From positions 62,001 through 126,000 of the forward strand of contig NZ_JBAWSY010000009.1 of NCBI RefSeq assembly GCF_037104765.1: DNA of 64,000 bases, read 5' to 3'. The position numbers and the translations under genes are program-made. Numbering within the stretch: position 1 is the stretch's first letter; each line of letters opens with the position of its first letter. Below are positions 19,201-25,734 of this stretch, piece by piece. The notes beneath the pieces are model-generated. The model had not been told where the DNA came from. It did no database searches and saw only the letters and a list, made by a program, of their open reading frames with translations. This stretch comes from Psychrobacillus mangrovi (GTDB taxonomy: Bacteria; Bacillota; Bacilli; Bacillales_A; Planococcaceae).

Positions 19201-19872
19201 GAACCAAGAGGAACTAAGTATTTGGATCCGTATACGCAAAAGCCTGTAAAAACAGGATCGAATGTTATTTTGTGTAACCCTTTTTTACCCGATATTAGAG
19301 AATTTATCATTATTATGCACGATGGTGTAAGACTTTTAGATAAAAATGAACAGGTCATTCTCGACCCGATAGCCGGAATTGTCTTGCAACCTCCAGATGC
19401 AGTAGACGAAGTGGTAGATACGTATGATCAAGGATCGAGAGGCTTTAACTATAGAAGTGAACGATTAATTAATCGTTATAGAAAACACCCTGTTCTTCAA
19501 GATTTATTTAGTACTCATGTGTTCGGTGATCCAGCGACACCACTGTTCGAAAGCTATGCTGGGGAACCAGTAACAATAAGACTAGTTACCCCTGCAGAAA
19601 GACGAAGGTCTCATACATTTCATCTTCACGGGCACAGATTCCGCTTTGACATTAAGGATATTAATTCGAGAGTTGAATCATTCGCTGGATTCAACGTCGC
19701 AGGGGCTAAGCGGAATTTAGAACTTTTAGGCGGAGCAGGTGCATACGAGAGCTTACCAGGAGATTATATGTATCGTTCAGGAAATATTCAATGGGATCTT
19801 GAACAAGGTATGTGGGGAATAATGAGAGTGCACAGTGAGCAAAAAGATCACTTACCTCCATTAGAACAATAG
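16231..19872 (+). CDS. mnxG: MnxG-type multicopper oxidase (manganese(II) oxidase)
   Basis: A 1213-residue protein of repeated cupredoxin domains; MnxG of Bacillus SG-1 is about the same length. Copper ligands are visible: a full type 1/trinuclear motif HCHxxxHxxxxM at H334-C335-H336...H340...M345, HYHVH at 284-288, HVH at 528-530, HDH at 574-576 with H582 and H585, and a C-terminal cluster H1128, H1131, H1133, H1135 (HTFHLHGH). Each unit starts with a family-like LPITYNxxxDHDPxG/LPIIYN segment and contains a GANVG(W/L)N(Y/K)DS motif. In SG-1/PL-12 MnxG oxidises Mn2+ to Mn(IV) oxide on the spore surface using O2. No signal peptide is present, as expected for a mother-cell-assembled exosporium enzyme. 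The start is TTG 16231 behind GAGGGG. Mn oxidation is inferred from homology and operon context. Confidence 0.88.
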   Translation: MIRSYHVVAIPIRIVLNTFGDHNPNGMMYVLKENEHKVKELVNKNQFSPVDLVQPLVIRANEGETVEITLENKLPFHIGMHFQEAEYEVNQADGANVGLNKDSTVAPFDSILYRIQGVKEGTYFFSDLGNPSSGQNGSNSNGLFGALFIEKRFSWWTDPETGKPMDSGVYADIHHPLLPSFREYAWIFHDEMEVDDLTGNRPINHLTNQEEESFHGANYRYEPINRRQQLIAEGVVGPNTDGEEVHHDSWVFGDPSTPILRGYVGDPAKIRVIHGGAKETHVFHYHVHQWLSDPQDLNSEIFDAQAISPQSHYTIEPLYGLGSLQGSFGDAIVHCHLYPHFAAGMWGLNRVFNTLQDGSQCYPNGVPIKSLKPLPDRKAPPKPTKIKPGFPNFIPGKVGHKAPRPPLGIKGGRGLTELERHAAINNPRPGAVFTDPCPEGTPVKEFNISLIELPIIYNKQGWHDPKGRLYVLDEDIEDICSGKKEPEPLVIHAPAHTCFHINFTNKLPHILDGDAFQLVTRTYESAMHVHFVKFDVLVNDGANVGWNYDSSILPGETMQYSYYADVELKAWFFHDHLYPSAHQQHGVFGSGVVHPRFSTFLDSSSGEKVVHGTQITSVNPLIPDYRDFILFVHDFAMLFDKNGKPLQPPNFPGSEDDPGLFGVNYKNEPLQFRLGKDCDPAYSFSSFVNGDPITPIFKAYEGDSIRIRLLQGAQEESHSFNVHGLSWLKERGSLNSKLEDQQHIGISESFTIETFIPRAGDYLWAFETEEDLWNGLWGLIRAFDEKVPDLIPLSDRPEPLKRSKPLPECNGKKPPQAEEPVIISEGVSVCNFDIVAFQLPITYNEFNDHDPHGIIFALEEDREAILMGIKKPEPLVIRANVGDTVEVKLTSMLKEELFPFKDGIYPYPEVKEQAFYPPSLRISLHPQLIQYDVKTSAGETVGFNGDQTVGPGETRMYSWYVDSQVGACGMWDMADIRNHKSQGAFGAFIAEPRGTKYLDPYTQKPVKTGSNVILCNPFLPDIREFIIIMHDGVRLLDKNEQVILDPIAGIVLQPPDAVDEVVDTYDQGSRGFNYRSERLINRYRKHPVLQDLFSTHVFGDPATPLFESYAGEPVTIRLVTPAERRRSHTFHLHGHRFRFDIKDINSRVESFAGFNVAGAKRNLELLGGAGAYESLPGDYMYRSGNIQWDLEQGMWGIMRVHSEQKDHLPPLEQ

Positions 19873-19878
19873 ATAAGC

Positions 19879-19910
19879 AAAAAGAGAAGAAAATTATCTT
19901 CTCTTTTTCT
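19879..19910 (+). terminator. Terminator after mnxG
   Basis: AAAAGAGAAGA, four-base loop, TCTTCTCTTTTT stem-loop with T-run six bases after the mnxG stop. The next gene begins 30 bases later and could be reached by read-through. Confidence 0.75.
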
Positions 19911-19941
19911 ACATAAATACTAGCAGAAAGGTGGTGAAAAA

Positions 19942-20649
19942 ATGGAACAAGAAAAGGATATGGATTTATTTATGCGAGTACAAGAACGAACAAATGATTT
20001 TTGTTTTCCAGAAGAATGTTGCCCCGAACGATTTCCCTCTCCACAACTTCCGTCCCCAACAGACTGTCTACAACAAGAAGCTTTTCTAAAAGTTCAGGAA
20101 GAAATTAGAAATGCAAATGAGCTGCTTATGGATCTTGCTTTAGCTGATGAACGCCCTCCAGAGGAAACATTTCAAAAAGCTTTTGATGGTTTGATTGGTT
20201 TACGAGTTGAAATTACAAATTTGCTAGGTGAAACAATCGAGGGAAACGTAAACATAGCTGGTTACGATTTTGTCGTTCTTCGAGAAGAAGAAAAAATCAC
20301 CATTTTGCCTTATAGTCAAATTGAAACAATCAAGCCCTATGGTCGGTTTGCAGAGCGTTACCATGACCCTGAACTAAGTGAGATAGATCCTTGCTTCAGA
20401 CGGGAATTAACATTTCACTTTGGTGAAGTCGTTTCTTCGTCTCCAGAATTGATTCATTTATTTTTCAGAATCCGTTTAAATGTCTATTTGCTTAAAATGA
20501 TAGCTAAACGAATTCAAGTGAAAATAGAAAATTCACTAGTTGAAGGATTTCTTGAAGATGTAAATAAAGATACGATTGTTTTAAAAGTGGAAGAAGAAAG
20601 AAACATCCTTCCAATAGATAAGATCTTGCTTATAACAATAAAATCATAA
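19942..20649 (+). CDS. MnxD paralogue with two Sm-like modules and a Cys-rich N-terminus
   Basis: A 235-residue protein behind AAAGGTGGTG. It repeats the MnxD architecture: module 1 at 83-132 (LRVEITNLLGETIEGNV, YDFVVLREEEKITILPY, SQIETI), a linker motif at 156-178 (LTFHFGEVVSSSPELIHLFF), and module 2 at 188-233 (KRIQVKIENSLVEGFL, DTIVLKVEEERNILPI, DKILLIT). The linker aligns well with MnxD's LVLQFGETVAKREALIKQFF, which shows common descent. It adds an N-terminal segment with Cys21, Cys26, Cys27 and Cys42. It sits directly after mnxG, so it may be an eighth member of the manganese-oxidation locus or a coat protein of the same layer. I know of no assigned function. Confidence 0.72.
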   Translation: MEQEKDMDLFMRVQERTNDFCFPEECCPERFPSPQLPSPTDCLQQEAFLKVQEEIRNANELLMDLALADERPPEETFQKAFDGLIGLRVEITNLLGETIEGNVNIAGYDFVVLREEEKITILPYSQIETIKPYGRFAERYHDPELSEIDPCFRRELTFHFGEVVSSSPELIHLFFRIRLNVYLLKMIAKRIQVKIENSLVEGFLEDVNKDTIVLKVEEERNILPIDKILLITIKS

Positions 20650-20654
20650 AAAAA

Positions 20655-20705
20655 AAGTCAGCTCACTGAAGTATCACTTCAATAATGCTGACTTATTTTT
20701 TTGAA
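20655..20705. terminator. Bidirectional terminator
   Basis: AAGTCAGC (20655-20662) pairs with GCTGACTT (20687-20694), with an inner TGAAGTATCACTTCA hairpin; A- and T-runs on either side serve both convergent genes. Confidence 0.75.
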
Positions 20706-20736
20706 GAAAAAGGAATTAGAACTACTAACTTAATTG

Positions 20737-21249
20737 TTAGTTAGAATTTGATAGTTTGACCTTTACTATTTTATCAATAGAAAAGATCCATGTTTTACCT
20801 TTTACATGTTCTCTTTTTTCACCCTCATCAAGTTTATTTTCTTCTACTGGGGGTTTATGTGTTAACTCTTTGTCCAAATCTACTTCGGCAGTTAACTCAG
20901 CTGCTGTTTCGTCGGCAACAATCTCTACATCTTCTACCACTTGTTCCCCCTCGTCCAACGCTAAAGGCTCATCAACAAGAATTTCAACAAAATTAGATCC
21001 GACAAAGACAATCGTTCCTTTGACTATACTCCCGTTATCCAATTCAACCTCAGCTTCACGCCACAGATTCTGACTTAGGCGGAAGTTAAGCCCCCCTTGT
21101 AAACCAGCTAAGCGAATTTTAAAATCGGTACTACATAAATCTTTACGGCAACGATTGCAGTGACAGGAACAATTATGGTGGGAACATCCCTCGCACAAAC
21201 TGTTTTTAGATTTTTGGCAGTTACAATCCGAAGAAAAATGCATTTCCAT
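20737..21249 (-). CDS. Cys-rich protein with a split Sm-like module, probable coat protein
   Basis: A 170-residue protein. Residues 1-40 contain nine Cys and several His (C9, C11, C19, C22, C27, C29, C31, C34, C39; GCSHHNCSCHCNRC), a likely metal-binding or disulfide-rich head. Residues 62-92 (NLWREAEVELDNGSIVKGTI, FVGSNFVEILVDEP) and 151-167 (GKTWIFSIDKIVKVKL) look like the two halves of one Sm/DUF2642-like module, separated by an acidic insert (about 95-148, rich in Glu, Asp and Val). This layout, a Cys/His head plus a small barrel, is common among Bacillus spore-coat proteins. It converges on the MnxD paralogue and belongs to the mnx neighbourhood. The start is ATG 21249 with AGGAAAGGAATG upstream. 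Confidence 0.68.
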   Translation of the reverse strand: MEMHFSSDCNCQKSKNSLCEGCSHHNCSCHCNRCRKDLCSTDFKIRLAGLQGGLNFRLSQNLWREAEVELDNGSIVKGTIVFVGSNFVEILVDEPLALDEGEQVVEDVEIVADETAAELTAEVDLDKELTHKPPVEENKLDEGEKREHVKGKTWIFSIDKIVKVKLSNSN

Positions 21250-21742
21250 ATCTCACATTCCTTTCCTAATTTATATAGTAGTATATGAGTTTTTAAAGGC
21301 CATCAATGGTTGGTGAACCTATGACATTTCCAATTAAAACCTAAGCAATAATCAACCAGATGACAAAAGGAGAAGTAACTAATATTGGAAAAAAATTAAG
21401 TGTCTAATTAATAAAATTAAGAAAATAGATAGAGACGATTAAATAATACTTCAAAATAATATCTTCAAGTTATACTAAGAAATTACCCGGCTAGTTGCTA
21501 CTTTTTCGTTCCATTTAACATGCCTAAAAGTTATTTTGTTAGTTCTTTTTTAGTAGGAAAGGTGAATATACTTGTTTAGAAGCTTTAAGGTACAAATATT
21601 AGAGAAGGCTGCTCTTGGAGAGTGTTAAGGAAATCGCAATGCAGCCAAAAAAACATTACATATACTTTGGTTGATCAAAAGGTTTACGACAAATATGCAC
21701 TCATTGCACACGCTTTTTGGGAAAAATACAGAAGAAGCCTAG

Positions 21743-22045
21743 AAGGTCTGTCGTGAAAGTAAAAGATGCAGGAAAGATCCCTTTCCTGACCTTTCCTTCA
21801 CTTTCTCCAAATAATTGTTTCAACCATTCGAAGAAGTTGCGAAGTGACTGCTCAAACGACACGATTATTTTTTATGAATAACCTTTTTTCTCAAACAAAA
21901 ATCTAGACAATGCACAATCGTATGCAGAGTTTGCCTTTTAAATTGGACGCATTAAATCAATCGTTGCTTGTTTCGCCCCTTTAAGTAATTCCACCACATC
22001 CATTCCAGTTACAGCTAGCGGAAATAATCCTACTGGCGTACCCAT
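21743..22045 (-). pseudogene. pgi: Decayed glucose-6-phosphate isomerase fragment
   Basis: Minus-strand translation shows three pieces of phosphoglucose isomerase in the right order. 22045-21938 reads TPVGLFPLAVTGMDVVELLKGA, cut here to its first residues: compare the family's TPVGLLPIAVSG segment. Next comes NSAYDCALSRFLFEKKGY, then FFEWLKQLFGESEGKVRKG and IFPASFTFTTDL, which match the EWWKQLFGESEGK...GIFPAS..FSTDL block. Stop codons interrupt (21938-21940 and after KKGYS), and the match ends after TTDL near 21743. Upstream and downstream portions are missing. It is too decayed to be functional. Because pgi homologues accompany sugar-nucleotide genes in some Bacillales polysaccharide loci, it may be a relic of an older, larger version of the locus that follows. 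Confidence 0.8.
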
Positions 22046-22466
22046 CAATTATTTTGCCTCCTAATAAAATTGAACAGCCACAATACACTAGCATATTGCT
22101 TACCCACTTAGTTCTCTGACCTATAGATTGTCCTAGAAGCTAGGCCCTTCGACTCAAATTCATCGCAGGAGAAAATTGTCAACTGTCTGAGAGTGTCCAA
22201 ATGGGCTTTCTTCTACTGCATAAACTAGTGTGGAAGACCAGAATATATCGGAAATAATTATGATAAACGAAGGGGGTCAAATATAGTCCTATAATCTGAA
22301 AACTGTATTTACGAGCAATTCTAATGCGATAACCTTGGACAGCTTTTTTTATAACAACTTTTCTATGTTTTTTTAATTAGTTCTATTTAAGCAGATAAGA
22401 ATAATATATTTAGTAGCTCGCATTTTACGAATATCAAGAAGATAGTGATTTGGAGCGTGTAAAGAT
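22046..22466. other. Intergenic region before the exopolysaccharide locus
   Basis: No open frame with a ribosome-binding site. The stretch probably carries the promoter of the polysaccharide genes; I see no confident promoter or riboswitch. Bases 21250-21742, on the other side of the pgi relic, are likewise without a supportable gene. Confidence 0.4.
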
Positions 22467-23102
22467 ATGATGTTGAGGACTTCTAAGCATTACTTGTATC
22501 ACCGTATTGGCAAAAGGATAGCAGATGTAGTAGGTAGTTCCTCTCTTCTATTAATCTTCATGCCATTAATTTTTTTATTCGCTATTATACTTTTCATACT
22601 ATCCGGAAAACCTATTTTTTTTGTGCAAATTCGTACTGGTTTGCACAATGTACCTTTTACAATTTGGAAGTTTCGAACGATGGAATCAAGTACATTGGAG
22701 TCCAATAGTCACCAATATAACTGGCAAGGGGGGGTTCCTAATGACTTTTCTTTTGCAAAGCCAAGACATTTGAATGTTACAAGGGTTGGGAAAATATACC
22801 GGAAATATAGCATAGATGAAATTCCTCAATTATGGAATGTGTTAAAAGGAGATATGAGCTTGGTTGGACCTAGACCAGAAATAATCGAAATTACGAATCA
22901 TTATTCCGAAGAGCAAAAGAAGCGTTTACAAGTAAGGCCTGGAATTACGGGGTACGCACAAGTTCATGGAAGATCTTCTATTACACATGGGGAAAAAATA
23001 GCGCATGATTTGTACTATGTAGAGAATTACTCATTTCTGCTAGATTTGAAAATTATTATTCAGACGGTAGTACTTGTAATTACTGGAAAGGGAGCATACT
23101 GA
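22467..23102 (+). CDS. Undecaprenyl-phosphate sugar-phosphate transferase (initiating)
   Basis: A 211-residue bacterial sugar transferase (PF02397 type) that starts repeat-unit assembly by moving a hexose-1-phosphate from UDP-sugar to undecaprenyl phosphate at the inner membrane face. Seen: one N-terminal hydrophobic hairpin (ADVVGSSSLLLIFMPLIFLF), then the catalytic core with VPFTIWKFRTM, SIDEIPQLWNVLKGDMSLVGPRPE, and RPGITGYAQVHGR. It lacks the long N-terminal polytopic domain of WbaP/WcaJ-type enzymes, like the short EpsL-type proteins. It opens the polysaccharide locus. The ATG at 22467 has only a weak upstream site (GGAGCGTG). Confidence 0.9.
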   Translation: MMLRTSKHYLYHRIGKRIADVVGSSSLLLIFMPLIFLFAIILFILSGKPIFFVQIRTGLHNVPFTIWKFRTMESSTLESNSHQYNWQGGVPNDFSFAKPRHLNVTRVGKIYRKYSIDEIPQLWNVLKGDMSLVGPRPEIIEITNHYSEEQKKRLQVRPGITGYAQVHGRSSITHGEKIAHDLYYVENYSFLLDLKIIIQTVVLVITGKGAY

Positions 23103-23213
23103 TCATTCGTAAGAGTAGAATCTCTACAAAGTGAGTTAAATAGTAGAAAGAATTATATCAAAGAAATTTTAATAATTTGGATCGCATAATTATTACTGAA
23201 GGAGCGAAATCAA

Positions 23214-23966
23214 TTGCTTGTAGATATTCATAATCATATTTTACCTGGACTAGATGATGGGCCAAAGTCCATTGAAGAGGCAATTTTACTAGCTACAAAT
23301 GCAGTTGATAATGGAATAACACATATTATTGCTACTCCTCATCATAATAATGGAAAATATATAAACTCTTCTTCAATAGTAAAAGAGGCAGTAAACAATT
23401 TAAACAAGGAGCTTTCTAAAAAGGATATCCCGGTGGAAATCTTTTCAGGGCAAGAAGTTTATTTTTACAATAGCATTGTTGAAGATTTAGAGAATGATCT
23501 ATTAACACTAGCTAATAGTGGAAAATATTTATTAATAGAACTACCTAGAAATCATTTTCCTGTTTCAACTTTTGAAACTCTTTATAAAATACTGTTGAGG
23601 GGATATACCCCAATCATTGTGCATCCGGAAAGAAATACTGTACTAAGAAAAGACAAGCAAAAAGTTTATGATTTGGTGAATAAAGGATCTCTAGTACAAA
23701 TAACTGCTTCTACTTTGCTCGGTGAGCACGGTAGAAATTTGAAAAAATACACAATAGATTTAATAAAACATAATTTAGCTCACTTTATATCTTCAGATGC
23801 ACATCATCATGTAAAGCGGCCTTTTTTATTGAATGATGCGTATCAATATGTACAAAAAAAGTTTACTGAAAATCAAGTAACTTATTTTAGTGAAAATGCA
23901 AAACATGTCATATTAGGTACTGAATTTCAACCAATGTTACCCATTAGCTTCCAAAAAAATACATGA
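23214..23966 (+). CDS. PHP-type tyrosine-protein phosphatase (YwqE/CpsB-like)
   Basis: A 250-residue metal-dependent phosphatase that dephosphorylates the partner tyrosine kinase of capsule/EPS systems. The PHP metal ligands are all present: DIHNHILPG near the N-terminus, ATPHHNN, GQEVYFY, IVHPERN and SSDAHHH. It starts with TTG 23214 behind AAGGAGCG. It lies upstream of the Wzz-like modulator and the kinase, the standard phosphatase-modulator-kinase trio that tunes chain length and export. A degenerate second copy lies at 27157. Confidence 0.9.
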   Translation: MLVDIHNHILPGLDDGPKSIEEAILLATNAVDNGITHIIATPHHNNGKYINSSSIVKEAVNNLNKELSKKDIPVEIFSGQEVYFYNSIVEDLENDLLTLANSGKYLLIELPRNHFPVSTFETLYKILLRGYTPIIVHPERNTVLRKDKQKVYDLVNKGSLVQITASTLLGEHGRNLKKYTIDLIKHNLAHFISSDAHHHVKRPFLLNDAYQYVQKKFTENQVTYFSENAKHVILGTEFQPMLPISFQKNT

Positions 23967-24024
23967 TTAATAAAATAGAGGCGGATGCTATCGAATTGAG
24001 TAACAAAAGGAGGGCTCGACTCTT

Positions 24025-24933
24025 ATGGAAGAAACGATTAGTCTACAAGAATTATTCAAAATAATGAAGAAACGGCTTGTGCTCATTATCAGTACATTCG
24101 TTTTAGCAGTGACGATTACTGGGGTAGTTAGCTACTTCTTTCTAACTCCGATTTACGAAGCTTCAACTCAAATTCTAATTAATCAAAAGGAAATAGAGCA
24201 AAATCAATTTAACACTCTGGATATAGAAACGAATCTTCAACTGATCAACACATATTATGTCATTATTAAAAGCCCAGTTATTTTATCAAAAGTAGTCGAT
24301 AATCTAGATTTAAGTACCACTCCAGAATTACTAAATAAAAAAATTAAAGTGAGCAGTGAACAAAACTCCCAAGTAATTAACGTGACAGTTCAAGATCCAG
24401 AAATGAAAAAAGCTGTAGATATAGCCAATATGACCGCAGAAGTGTTTCAAGAAGAAATTAGAACACTAATGAACGTCGATAATGTGAACATCTTATCACC
24501 TGCAATCAATACAAAGAATATAAATCCTGTTTTCCCCAATCCAATTCTCAATATGGCAATTGCAGCTATTATTGGATTAATGCTAGGAGTCGGAATTACA
24601 TTCCTAATTGAATATTTAGATACCACAGTAAAAACAGAGCAGGATGTTGATGAATTATTAGAGTTACCAATTCTTGGTCTCATTAGCCCAATTCCTCTAA
24701 AAGAATCGAGAATAACTGAGGAACTGAAAATAACAAAGGAATCGAAAATAACAGAGGAACCGAAAATAACAAAGGAATCGAAAATAACAAAGGAATCGAA
24801 AATAACAAAGGAATCGGAAATAACAAAAGAATCGAAAATAAAAGAGGAATCGAAAATAACAAAGGTATCGGAAATAACAAAAGAATCGAAAATAAAAGAG
24901 GAACGCAAAAGCAGTAGAAGGTCGAGGAGATAG
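24025..24933 (+). CDS. Wzz-like polysaccharide co-polymerase / kinase modulator with repeat tail
   Basis: A 302-residue membrane protein. The N-terminal cytoplasmic piece and first helix (RLVLIISTFVLAVTITGVV), an extracytoplasmic loop, and the Pro-rich second-helix region (NPVFPNPILNMAIAAIIGLML) define the Wzz/YveK family, which activates the BY-kinase and controls chain length. Family members of this type usually end soon after the LELPILGLISPIP segment (about residue 225). Here they are followed by roughly 70 residues of a charged hexapeptide repeat (ITKESK and variants ITEEPK, IKEESK) with a basic end (KSSRRSRR). The kinase gene begins 4 bases after the stop. The tail could contact the kinase or the polymer; this is inference. 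Confidence 0.85.
   Translation: MEETISLQELFKIMKKRLVLIISTFVLAVTITGVVSYFFLTPIYEASTQILINQKEIEQNQFNTLDIETNLQLINTYYVIIKSPVILSKVVDNLDLSTTPELLNKKIKVSSEQNSQVINVTVQDPEMKKAVDIANMTAEVFQEEIRTLMNVDNVNILSPAINTKNINPVFPNPILNMAIAAIIGLMLGVGITFLIEYLDTTVKTEQDVDELLELPILGLISPIPLKESRITEELKITKESKITEEPKITKESKITKESKITKESEITKESKIKEESKITKVSEITKESKIKEERKSSRRSRR
24703..24900 (+). repeat. 18-bp coding tandem repeat in the Wzz-like gene
   Basis: About eleven imperfect copies of GAATCGAAAATAACAAAG, each encoding E-S-K-I-T-K or a variant. Copies differ by point changes only (ggaac/ggaatc, aaagag), so the array has kept the frame, which suggests selection on the protein or recent slippage. Confidence 0.9.
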
Positions 24934-24937
24934 AAGG

Positions 24938-25636
24938 ATGTTTAAAAAGAAAAAGCGGATACCAGCTGTACGGAAACTTGTAACAATCACTGATCCCAAA
25001 TCAATCGTTTCGGAACAATTTCGAACTCTCCGTGCGAATATTAATTTCGCGATGAAGGGTAAGGAAATGGGTACACTTATATTCACTTCGGCTTCTATGG
25101 GAGAGGGCAAGTCAACGGTAGCAGCAAACGTTGCCATTTCTTTTGCACAAGAAGGTAAGAAGGTGCTTCTCGTTGATGCAGATTTGAGGAAACCGACTAT
25201 CCATTACACATTTAATACATTAATATCCCCAGGGTTAACAAACCGACTTATGAGTCAATGGAAATTTGAATATATTGTTAAAAATTCTGGAATCGTAGGA
25301 TTAAGTCTAATTACATGCGGACCAATACCTTCAAATCCTGCTGAACTCCTTGGCTCGACTTCAATGGACTTATTTATTGAAGAAATGAAATCAAAATATG
25401 ACATTGTTATCTTCGATGCTCCTCCAGTCCTATCGGTTGCAGATGCACAAATTCTATCCAATAAATGTGATGGCACTATTCTTGTCATTAGCTCAGGGGC
25501 AACGGATAAAGGTAATGTTGTAAAAGCTAAGGAAGCACTTCAAGCCTCGAATGCAAATATTATTGGGACTATTCTTAATAACTTTAAGCTTGAAAAGAGT
25601 CATTACTATTACGAGTATTATGGACATACAGAATGA
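24938..25636 (+). CDS. CpsD/CapB-family tyrosine-protein kinase
   Basis: A 232-residue bacterial tyrosine (BY) kinase. Seen: Walker A SMGEGKSTVAANVA, Walker A' VLLVDADLRKPT, Walker B IVIFDAPPVL, and a C-terminal tyrosine cluster SHYYYEYYGHTE, which is the autophosphorylation site. It needs the cytoplasmic part of a Wzz-like modulator, encoded directly upstream, for activity and is reversed by the PHP phosphatase two genes upstream. Together they control exopolysaccharide assembly at the membrane. Confidence 0.93.
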   Translation: MFKKKKRIPAVRKLVTITDPKSIVSEQFRTLRANINFAMKGKEMGTLIFTSASMGEGKSTVAANVAISFAQEGKKVLLVDADLRKPTIHYTFNTLISPGLTNRLMSQWKFEYIVKNSGIVGLSLITCGPIPSNPAELLGSTSMDLFIEEMKSKYDIVIFDAPPVLSVADAQILSNKCDGTILVISSGATDKGNVVKAKEALQASNANIIGTILNNFKLEKSHYYYEYYGHTE

Positions 25637-25734
25637 TTAAGACCTTAATAGTATTGTTTTATGATTCCAAAATTTATCCGAAAAGTGTTCAAAATTACCT
25701 TGGAAGCTAAAAGAAAAAGAAGGAGAACTATATA

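Noticed and set aside
21567..21759. Plus-strand open stretch containing VYDKYALIAHAFWEKYRRS
   Set aside because: It has no start codon or ribosome-binding site, and its 3' end overlaps the pgi relic on the other strand.
24447..25137. Antisense frames rich in Phe, Ile and Ser
   Set aside because: They mirror the 18-bp repeat in the Wzz-like gene and lack start signals.
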